10,510 nucleotides of DNA from assembly GCA_016212845.1 (NCBI GenBank), contig JACRDR010000220.1, forward strand, positions 1-10,510, written 5' to 3'. Every line of letters begins with the position of its first letter. The first letter of the stretch is position 1. A program made the position numbers and the translations under genes. This document shows, one piece after another, positions 1 through 5,461 of the stretch. The DNA is from Elusimicrobiota bacterium. GTDB lineage: Bacteria > Elusimicrobiota > Elusimicrobia > UBA1565 > JACRDR01. The notes under the pieces were generated by a model. That model was not told the origin of the DNA and did no database searches. It saw only the letters and a program-made list of their open reading frames with translations.

Positions 1-831
1 CATGCGGCTCATCAGCGCGACGATGATCGACGACTCGATCCCGCCGGACAGGAAGGCGCCGAGCGGCACCTCGCTGATCATGCGGAGCTTCACCGACTCG
101 GCGAGCTTGGTCCGGATCATCTCCTCCGCCTCGCGGACGTCGGTGGTCACGGGCTTCTGACCGAGCGGCAGGTCCCAGTAGCGCTCGATCTTCACCTTCC
201 CCTTCTCGTAGACGAGGAGGTGGGCGGGCGGGAGCTTCTGGATGTCCTTATAGACGGTGTACGGGCTCGGGATGTACTGCAGCGACAGGAAAAGGTCGAT
301 CGACTTGTGGCGGATCTCCTTGCCCACGCCGAACTCGAAGAGGCAGCGCAGCTCGGAGGCGAACGCGAGATAGCCCGGCCCGTGCGCGTAGACGAGCGGC
401 TTCTTGCCGATGCGGTCGCGCGCGAGGACGAGGCGGTCCTTCCGCTTGTCCCAGATCGCGAGCGCGAACATCCCGCGCAGCTTCTTGACGAAGTCGAGTC
501 CGTGGCGCTCGTAGAGGGCGAGCACGACTTCGGTGTCGGACTTCGTTTTGAACGGATAGCCGGAGGCCTCGAGCTCGGGCCGCAGTTCCTGGAAGTTGTA
601 GACCTCGCCGTTGAAGACGATGAACGCGGTCTTGTCCGGGTTCGAGATCGGCTGCTGGCCGCTCTTGAGGTCGATGATGGCCAGGCGCTTCATCGCCAGG
701 CCCGCACGGTCATCGGTGTAGTAGCCTTCCTCGTCCGGGCCGCGGTGGCGGATCAGCGCGTTGGCGCGGCCCAGGGCTTCCCGGTCGATCCGCCCGGGCC
801 GCTCGTTGACGATGCCGCAGATGCCGCACAT
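1..831 (-). CDS. asnB: Asparagine synthetase (glutamine-hydrolysing), AsnB type, C-terminally cut by the window edge
   Basis: Class II glutamine amidotransferase joined to an ATP-pyrophosphatase synthetase domain. The family hydrolyses glutamine, channels ammonia and amidates an acyl-adenylate, normally aspartate to asparagine. Members in polysaccharide loci may amidate sugars or other carboxylates. 277 residues are visible of about 600-650 usual; the frame is open at position 1. Seen in the sequence: MCGICGI start with Cys2 as nucleophile; RHRGPDEEGYY (29-39); FNGEVYN (73-79); LRGMFALAIWD (118-128); ARDRIGKKPL (137-146); YIPSPYTVY (186-194); PLGAFLSGGIESS (256-268). The last is the PP-loop, but it has Glu267... 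more exactly the Glu of SGGIESS (residue 266) where the family has Asp. The start is fixed by the need for Cys at position 2. There is no clear Shine-Dalgarno, and a TATAAT hexamer lies 9 nt before the ATG, so the message may be nearly leaderless. The family is certain; the substrate is not, because the synthetase domain is mostly outside the window. Confidence 0.95.
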   Translation of the reverse strand, partial: MCGICGIVNERPGRIDREALGRANALIRHRGPDEEGYYTDDRAGLAMKRLAIIDLKSGQQPISNPDKTAFIVFNGEVYNFQELRPELEASGYPFKTKSDTEVVLALYERHGLDFVKKLRGMFALAIWDKRKDRLVLARDRIGKKPLVYAHGPGYLAFASELRCLFEFGVGKEIRHKSIDLFLSLQYIPSPYTVYKDIQKLPPAHLLVYEKGKVKIERYWDLPLGQKPVTTDVREAEEMIRTKLAESVKLRMISEVPLGAFLSGGIESSIIVALMSRM

Positions 832-840
832 GTCGGGTTC

Positions 841-874
841 ATTATAGATTAATCGGGTCTCAAGCGCGGGTCAA
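841..874 (-). promoter_or_regulatory. Probable promoter of the asnB-type gene
   Basis: On the minus strand TTGACC (874-869) is followed, after exactly 17 nt, by TAATCT (851-846), a plausible sigma70-type pair. It overlaps by one base a perfect TATAAT (846-841). If TATAAT is the -10, TTGAGA (863-858) is too close (11 nt) and TTGACC too far (22 nt) to be a standard -35. Either way transcription would begin within a few nucleotides of the ATG at 831, leaving almost no 5' leader. The hexamers are seen; promoter activity is inferred. Confidence 0.5.
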
Positions 875-903
875 TGCCCGGAGCCGGGACTTGGATTATG
901 ACG

Positions 904-923
904 GTATTTTCAGCACAAAATAC
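904..923. repeat. Perfect inverted repeat GTATTTT-N6-AAAATAC, operator-like
   Basis: Two exact 7-bp arms (904-910 and 917-923) flank CAGCAC. It is the most AT-rich short segment in a GC-rich window and sits about 30 bp upstream of the -35 candidate of the asnB-type gene. A 20-bp dyad with a 6-bp centre is the usual form of a dimeric repressor or activator site. There is no T-run next to a GC stem, so a terminator is unlikely. The symmetry is seen; the regulatory role is inferred. Confidence 0.4.
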
Positions 924-1013
924 ATTCACCCGGCTTTCGTCGCCCCAACACGGCGGTTCGGCTAGACTGGAAGGGATGAACCGGAACCTCTTGTACTCCC
1001 TGGGACTGGCGCT

Positions 1014-1028
1014 GGCGGCCTGGCCGCC
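1014..1028. repeat. GC-rich palindrome just downstream of the glycosyltransferase stop
   Basis: GGCGGCC-T-GGCCGCC is a perfect 7-bp dyad about 20 nt past the stop codon of the minus-strand glycosyltransferase. It could form a short hairpin at the mRNA 3' end. No U-tract follows on the minus strand, so it is not a standard intrinsic terminator. In DNA this GC-rich such palindromes can arise by chance. Confidence 0.3.
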
Positions 1029-1047
1029 GCTGTTCGAAAAGGCCCCG

Positions 1048-2196
1048 TCAGCCGGGGAACCCGTAGAGCTCTCGGTAACGGCGAGCGACCGCGCCGAGGT
1101 CGAAGCGGGCCAGAACGTCGTCGCGGCCGCGCAGCCCGAGCTTTTCCGCGAGCCCCGGATTCTTCAGAAGCTGGACGATGCGGGCGCGGAAAGTCGCGAC
1201 GTCCTGAGGCTCGAAGAGGAAGCCGGAGCCTCCGTCGACGATCGCCTCGGCCGAGCCTCCCACGCGCGACGCCAGCACCGCGAGCCCCGAGGCCATCGCC
1301 TCGAGAAGCGCGTTCGATAGCCCTTCCGAGATCGAAGGCAGCACGAAAACGTCGGCCGCGCGGTAAAGCTGCATGATCTCGGGCGTCGGGGGCATGAACC
1401 GCACGCGCCCCTTCAGCCCGCTCGCCATCGCGACCTCGCGGAGCATCGGCTCGAGATCGCCCTTGCCGACGAGCACCGCGTAGGCCTCCGCCGGCGCTTC
1501 CTTCAGGGCGCGGCCGAGCTCCTCGACGAACAGGTCCAGGCGCTTTTCCGGCGCCAGCCGCCCTACATATAGGAAGCAGAGACCCGGAGGCATGCGGAGA
1601 TCGATGCGCAATCGAGCCTTCTCCTCGGCGCTCGGCGGATGATAGGCTCTCGTGTCGACGCCGTTCGGTTGAATGACGACGCGCGCGCCGCCCAGCCCGT
1701 GGTCGGCGAGTTCCGCGACGAGCTCCCGGTTCACCGCGACGAACTGCGGCCCGAGCGCGGCGAGCGCCTTGAGCTTCAGGCGGCCGGCGAACGAGGATTC
1801 GGACGCGGCGAGCTCGCCGATCCCCTTTCCCCCGCCGAGCTTCACGATCACGCGCTTGCCGAGCAGACGGCCGGCGAGACACGCGGCCAGCGCGGGCGAG
1901 CCCGCGAGGTGCACGTGCACCGCGGCGTAGCGGCCCGGGTGCGTGAGCAGCCACACGAAGCACGACGTCATGAACACGAGCGAGTCGACGAGACCGACGC
2001 CCCACGCGGGCAGGCGTCGGATCAAGACGCCGTCGAGAGTCTCGGAGGCGGGGAGCCTGAGAATGCGGCGCGTGAGCACCGTGACCTCGACGCCGGTCTC
2101 GCGCAGCGCGCGCGAAAGCTCGAGCGCCTGCTTTTCCGCCCCTCCGATGTAGGGGTGGAAGTTCGCCGACACCATCACGACGGAAGGCTTGCCCAC
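1048..2196 (-). CDS. Family 4 glycosyltransferase (GT-B fold)
   Basis: Retaining glycosyltransferase that would transfer a nucleotide-activated sugar to a lipid-linked or glycan acceptor at the inner face of the membrane. From the GTG start it has 382 residues, the usual GT4 length. N-terminal Rossmann-like domain: MVSANFHPYIGGAEKQ (8-23), with the glycine loop typical of GT4 acceptor domains. C-terminal donor-binding domain: NGVD (178-181), YVGRLAPEKRLD (210-221), and VFVLPSISEGLSNALLEAMASG (283-304). The last carries the EX7E pair, Glu291 and Glu299. Start choice: GTG at 2196 lies 5 nt after the hydrolase stop and puts the first beta strand at the N terminus. An in-frame ATG at 2238 would add 14 unrelated residues encoded inside the hydrolase gene, and ATG at 2175 is also possible. 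None has a good Shine-Dalgarno, so translation is probably coupled to the hydrolase. Donor and acceptor cannot be named from sequence. Confidence 0.92.
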   Translation of the reverse strand: MGKPSVVMVSANFHPYIGGAEKQALELSRALRETGVEVTVLTRRILRLPASETLDGVLIRRLPAWGVGLVDSLVFMTSCFVWLLTHPGRYAAVHVHLAGSPALAACLAGRLLGKRVIVKLGGGKGIGELAASESSFAGRLKLKALAALGPQFVAVNRELVAELADHGLGGARVVIQPNGVDTRAYHPPSAEEKARLRIDLRMPPGLCFLYVGRLAPEKRLDLFVEELGRALKEAPAEAYAVLVGKGDLEPMLREVAMASGLKGRVRFMPPTPEIMQLYRAADVFVLPSISEGLSNALLEAMASGLAVLASRVGGSAEAIVDGGSGFLFEPQDVATFRARIVQLLKNPGLAEKLGLRGRDDVLARFDLGAVARRYRELYGFPG

Positions 2197-2201
2197 CGCG
2201 G

Positions 2202-3089
2202 TCAGTTTAGCATGAAGGCTTTCACGGCCTCGCGCCACTCGTCGGGGCGCTCGTCCGCGAGGTGCCGGTGGGCCAGACCCTTGAATACGTGAAGCGTCTT
2301 AGGGCCCGCGAGGTTCCTGAAGATCGCCTCCGTCTCGGCCGGGCGGATGTTCTCGTCCTGGTCGCCGTAGAGGAGCAGCGTGGGCGCCTGCACCCGCGCG
2401 GCGTACTCGACGGGATTGTGGCCGAACCCGTCGAAGTCGCGCTGCCAGGAGCCCCAAAAGAGCAGCATCGGCGCCAGCGGAAACCCTGGCAAATGACGCC
2501 GCGCGAGCCTTCGCTCGATCGCGGTCAGCATCCGGTCGAACGGCGCCTCGACGACGAGCTTAGATGCCGGGATCTTATCGACGCCCACGGCCTTGAGCAC
2601 CGCCGCCGCCCCCATCGACGTGCCGTAGAGGATCGGCGCGCGGCCGCGCCAGCGCGCCGCCGCCCAACGAGCCGCGCACCCGACCGCCTCGGCCTCCCAC
2701 CAGCCGATCGTCGTCTCGCTGCCCGCGGAGCCGCCCGAGCCGTTGAAGTCGACGAGGAGCACGTCGAAGCCGAGGGCATTTAGGCCCTTCGCCGTCGGCA
2801 GCATCGAGCTCTTCGCGTCGTGGTAGCCGTGAAAGACCAGAACCGGGCCGAGGCCCTTTCCCTTTACCACCCACGCTTCGAGCGGAAGTTCGCGCACGCC
2901 CGGAAACGTCACGGTCTCGAAAGGCAGGCCGAAGTCCGCCGGCGTCTTCTTATTCACGGGACGGTTCGCCTCGGTCCACGTCGTCATGGACCGCGCCTGA
3001 CGGTACGCCAGGACATTGAGCGCGGTGAACCCCGCTAAGGCCGAGGCCGCGACGACCTTCCAATTCGCTAAACTCCGCCGATGATCCAT
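2202..3089 (-). CDS. Membrane-anchored alpha/beta hydrolase (serine hydrolase, S33/Hydrolase_4-like)
   Basis: 295 residues. A hydrophobic segment at about 11-28 (VVAASALAGFTALNVLAY) should act as an uncleaved N-terminal anchor with the hydrolase domain outside the cytoplasm; the charged MDHRR precedes it. The core shows strand VLVFHGYH (83-90, oxyanion region), VDFNGSGGSAG (113-123), nucleophile elbow GTSMG (156-160, Ser158), acid in YGDQDENI (241-248, probably Asp245) and the catalytic His in GLAHRHL (271-277, His274). The triad is complete, so it should be an active esterase, lipase, thioesterase or peptidase; the substrate is unknown. It lies 5 nt upstream of the GT4 gene and is probably co-transcribed with it, which suggests an envelope or glycan role. 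Its ATG overlaps the start of the divergent DUF1684 gene by 9 bp. GAGAG precedes the ATG as a weak Shine-Dalgarno. Confidence 0.9.
   Translation of the reverse strand: MDHRRSLANWKVVAASALAGFTALNVLAYRQARSMTTWTEANRPVNKKTPADFGLPFETVTFPGVRELPLEAWVVKGKGLGPVLVFHGYHDAKSSMLPTAKGLNALGFDVLLVDFNGSGGSAGSETTIGWWEAEAVGCAARWAAARWRGRAPILYGTSMGAAAVLKAVGVDKIPASKLVVEAPFDRMLTAIERRLARRHLPGFPLAPMLLFWGSWQRDFDGFGHNPVEYAARVQAPTLLLYGDQDENIRPAETEAIFRNLAGPKTLHVFKGLAHRHLADERPDEWREAVKAFMLN
3069..3080 (+). promoter_or_regulatory. Possible near-leaderless promoter (-10) of the DUF1684 gene
   Basis: TAAACT (3069-3074) is followed by six bases and then the ATG at 3081. A -10 hexamer of form TAnnnT at this distance would put the transcription start on or beside the A of ATG. 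No Shine-Dalgarno precedes the ATG and no convincing -35 is seen, so this is an inference from spacing. Confidence 0.35.
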
Positions 3090-3965
3090 CTCGCTCTCGC
3101 CATTCTATCACTCACGCGGCCGTCGCACGCGGCGCCCGCACAGGATCCCATCGTCGCGGAGATCCTGAAAGACCGCGAGGAGACGCGCGACTGGCTCAAG
3201 AGCAAGCCGACGTCGTACTTGGCGGCGATCCGGCGCAAGGATTTCGGGTCGAAGACCGCGCTGACGGTGGGCTCGGCTGAGGACGACGACGTCCGCCTCG
3301 ACGGCTTGTCGGCGCATCACCTGCGCGTCGAAGTGAAGGGCGACAAGTTCCATGTCGCAGCCGTCGACGCGGCCGCAGATTTCCGGCTCAAGAACGGCAC
3401 GGCGACCGCTCGCGAGGCGGAGCTGGAGCCGTCGGCGATCGGCGTCGGCCGCTTTACGCTCCGATTCTCGCATCAGGGCTATCCCGCGATCATCGTCTTC
3501 GACCCGAAGAGCCCCCGCCTCAAGGAGTACCACGGGATCGAGTACTTTCCCGTCGATTTGAAGTACCGCTACGTCCTCGCGTTTAAGCCCGATGCGAAGC
3601 CGGAACGGGTGGCGATCGAGTCGACGCACAGCGCGAACCGCGCGGCGACGCGGCTGGGCTGGTTCGAGTTCGCCGTCGGGACGACGACGTGCCGGCTGGC
3701 GGCGTACCGTCTCGAGGAGCCGGGCTCCGGTCCGGACGACATGAGCGTGTTCTTCCGGGACGCCACGACGGGAAAGCAGAGCTACAAGGTGGGCCGCTAC
3801 GTCGAACCGAAGAAGGAGGCGGACGGGCGCTACGTGCTGGACTTCAACATGGCCTACAACCCGGCGTGCGCGTTCAGCAAGCACTACAACTGCCCGGTGC
3901 CGCCGAAGGAAAACCGCCTTTCGGTACCGATCCTCGCCGGCGAACGGGACTCGCACTACCATTAG
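3081..3965 (+). CDS. Exported DUF1684 family protein with FHA-like N-terminal half
   Basis: 294 residues, function unknown. The N terminus (MIHLALAILSLTRPSHAAPAQD) reads as a short Sec signal peptide, cleaved near SHA-AP at about residue 17. The C-terminal third is the DUF1684 signature: VGRYVEP (237-243), LDFNMAYNPACAF (253-265), CPVPPKENRL (271-280) and ILAGER (284-289), with Cys263 and Cys271 as possible ligands or a disulfide. Upstream, LTVGSAEDDDVRLDGLSAHHLRVEV (61-85) has the order of an FHA domain: G-S, D-V-R-L, then S-x-H. The next residues continue as beta strands. Divergent from the hydrolase with a 9-bp start overlap. The next plus-strand gene begins about 90 nt later and is probably co-transcribed. 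The family call rests on recalled consensus and is firm; the role is not known. Confidence 0.88.
   Translation: MIHLALAILSLTRPSHAAPAQDPIVAEILKDREETRDWLKSKPTSYLAAIRRKDFGSKTALTVGSAEDDDVRLDGLSAHHLRVEVKGDKFHVAAVDAAADFRLKNGTATAREAELEPSAIGVGRFTLRFSHQGYPAIIVFDPKSPRLKEYHGIEYFPVDLKYRYVLAFKPDAKPERVAIESTHSANRAATRLGWFEFAVGTTTCRLAAYRLEEPGSGPDDMSVFFRDATTGKQSYKVGRYVEPKKEADGRYVLDFNMAYNPACAFSKHYNCPVPPKENRLSVPILAGERDSHYH
3102..3110 (-). promoter_or_regulatory. Possible extended -10 promoter of the hydrolase-GT4 pair
   Basis: On the minus strand TGATAGAAT (3110-3102) matches the extended -10 form TG-N-TAnAAT. It ends 12 nt before the hydrolase ATG at 3089, giving a predicted leader of about 5-6 nt. It lies inside the first codons of the divergent DUF1684 gene. 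No -35 stands out. Confidence 0.4.
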
Positions 3966-4055
3966 GTTTATCCCGGTCCAGGCCGGATGGCCCCGGGCGG
4001 CCTAGGCCCAATTCCCCTCGCCGCGCGTCGCGCGCAAGCGCACCCTACGCTTGTG

Positions 4056-5459
4056 ATGGTCTCCCTGCTCTCGTTGGCGGCGTTCGTTCTACCCGCCGCC
4101 GCTCAGGTCGACTTTTTCGATCCGGCGCTCGTGCAGGAGGCCCAGCGCGCGATGGCCGAGGCGACCGCCCGGATCGAGGTGCAGAACTCGCTTCCGCGGA
4201 TCCCGCCCGGCTCGCCCGAGGCGCAGGGCGTCTATAACGCGCTTTTCCCTTATTACGCGGAAATCTGCGCGGTCACCGTCTTCGAAAAGAAGGGATCAAA
4301 GCCCGGCGGCTCCGGTGGGCACGCGATCATGTTCATTAACGGAGCCGAGATCGACCCGTCGGCCGGCTACCCCAAGCTTCGTCTCGCGCCCGAAGGGACG
4401 GATCTCTCCGGTCCGGACTCCGGCGTGGGCATCAGCGTCAACAAGGTCTTCGCGAACGTGAACTGGGTCGCGATCCCGGGGCGCGACATGTTCTTCCACG
4501 GCGGGCTGTCGCCGACGGCGACGCTCGAACCCTCCACCGTCGAAGCGCTGGTCGCCAAGGCGTCGGCCCAGACTTGGTTCGACGGCATCCGGCCGCACGA
4601 CGAGCAGCTCCAGAACAAGCCCCCGGCGATGCCGGTGAAGGAGTTCATGGTCCGCAGCGCGCTCGGCACCGATTTCGCGATCACCTTCGCGCGGAGCGCC
4701 TACTGCTCGCGCCTGCCGCTCAGCCGCGAGGGGCTCGGCAAGGTGCTGAACTACCTCAACGCCCGCAACGTGGAGGCGCGCGCGAACGGCTACCAGTGGA
4801 ACGGTCTCACCAATAACTGCAGCCACATCCCGCATAACGCGCTCGCCGAGGCCGGAGTATGGGACCCGAAAAAGATCCGGGGAGCCGGCCACTTCGACCG
4901 TATCCGATCGGTCGTCGGCAGCGGCGTGAAATCGGTCTTCGGATTGACTCCGGACCTGTCCTTCCCGGCGAACAACTTCGTGCGGCTCTACGAGGCCGGC
5001 AACACGCGCCCGATCGGCGACGTGTTCGACGCCTTCCACAACCACGACGTGCGCCGGACGATGCAGGACGGCTGGACGAGCACCGGCCCCGGCGCGCTCG
5101 TCGCGACCTACGCGATCCACGACGCGTCGCTCAACCGCGTTTATCAGCCCGGAAAAGACCCGCTCTTGGCCTCGGTGCCGCTCCTCTGGGACAAGCGCTC
5201 GAAGTTCGACAAACTGACGCGCGAGCCTCCCGCCGAACTCACCGACCTCGGCGCGAACCTCGCGAGCTACTCGGCCCGCTACAAGAAGACGCTCGACGAG
5301 GCGCCGGGACCGGCGCAGGGCGCTTCTCGCATGGGGACGCAGGAAGAGCGGAAGGCCTACGTGGAGTTCTACGACAGATTCTACGAGCAGACCGCCCGCA
5401 GATCGCGCGAGACGGACGCCGCGCTCGAAGAATACCGCCGCCGCGCCGCGTCGAAGTAG
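4056..5459 (+). CDS. Exported protein of unknown function with a His...Cys pattern like permuted papain-fold (NlpC/P60, LRAT, DUF4105) enzymes
   Basis: 467 residues from ATG 4056. The N terminus MVSLLSLAAFVLPAAAQV looks like a signal peptide cut after AAA (residue 17), which is why I chose this start. An in-frame ATG at 3987 would add 23 residues including an Arg-Arg pair, and cannot be excluded since the shorter form lacks a basic n-region. I do not recognise the family from end to end. Two segments stand out: GGHAIMFINGAEID (87-100), a His opening a beta strand with a turn, and NNCSHIPHNALAEAG (253-267), where Cys255 begins a helix. In circularly permuted papain-fold enzymes (LRAT, YiiX-type, DUF4105) the His strand precedes the Cys helix in this way, often with NC plus H or F. 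About 165 residues lie between them, more than in LRAT. Inferred role: periplasmic cysteine hydrolase or acyltransferase. The C terminus is charged and helical. It ends 2 bp from the convergent methyltransferase. Confidence 0.8.
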   Translation: MVSLLSLAAFVLPAAAQVDFFDPALVQEAQRAMAEATARIEVQNSLPRIPPGSPEAQGVYNALFPYYAEICAVTVFEKKGSKPGGSGGHAIMFINGAEIDPSAGYPKLRLAPEGTDLSGPDSGVGISVNKVFANVNWVAIPGRDMFFHGGLSPTATLEPSTVEALVAKASAQTWFDGIRPHDEQLQNKPPAMPVKEFMVRSALGTDFAITFARSAYCSRLPLSREGLGKVLNYLNARNVEARANGYQWNGLTNNCSHIPHNALAEAGVWDPKKIRGAGHFDRIRSVVGSGVKSVFGLTPDLSFPANNFVRLYEAGNTRPIGDVFDAFHNHDVRRTMQDGWTSTGPGALVATYAIHDASLNRVYQPGKDPLLASVPLLWDKRSKFDKLTREPPAELTDLGANLASYSARYKKTLDEAPGPAQGASRMGTQEERKAYVEFYDRFYEQTARRSRETDAALEEYRRRAASK

Positions 5460-5461
5460 AC

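Larger units (their letters stand above)
832..1047. other. Intergenic region between the glycosyltransferase stop and the asnB-type start
   Basis: This 216-bp gap is the longest non-coding stretch in the window. It holds the asnB promoter (841-874), an AT-rich core near 895-930 containing an inverted repeat (904-923), and a GC palindrome (1014-1028). A plus-strand ATG at 976, preceded by TAGACT and GGAAGGG, opens a frame with a hydrophobic start (MNRNLLYSLGLALAAW). That frame soon runs antisense into the glycosyltransferase, so I do not call it as a gene. No tRNA or structured RNA is evident. Confidence 0.7.

Noticed and set aside
220..852. 210-codon open frame on the plus strand
   Set aside because: It is antisense to the asnB-type gene, whose motifs from Cys2 to the PP-loop are unambiguous.
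962..2005. 347-codon open frame on the minus strand
   Set aside because: It overlaps the GT4 gene in another frame and is extremely Arg/Ala/Gly-rich, while the GT4 frame has all family motifs.
3966..4055. GC-rich self-complementary bases between the two plus-strand genes, considered as a terminator
   Set aside because: Short GGCC repeats can pair in several ways, but no single strong stem is followed by a T-run. The two genes are more likely co-transcribed.
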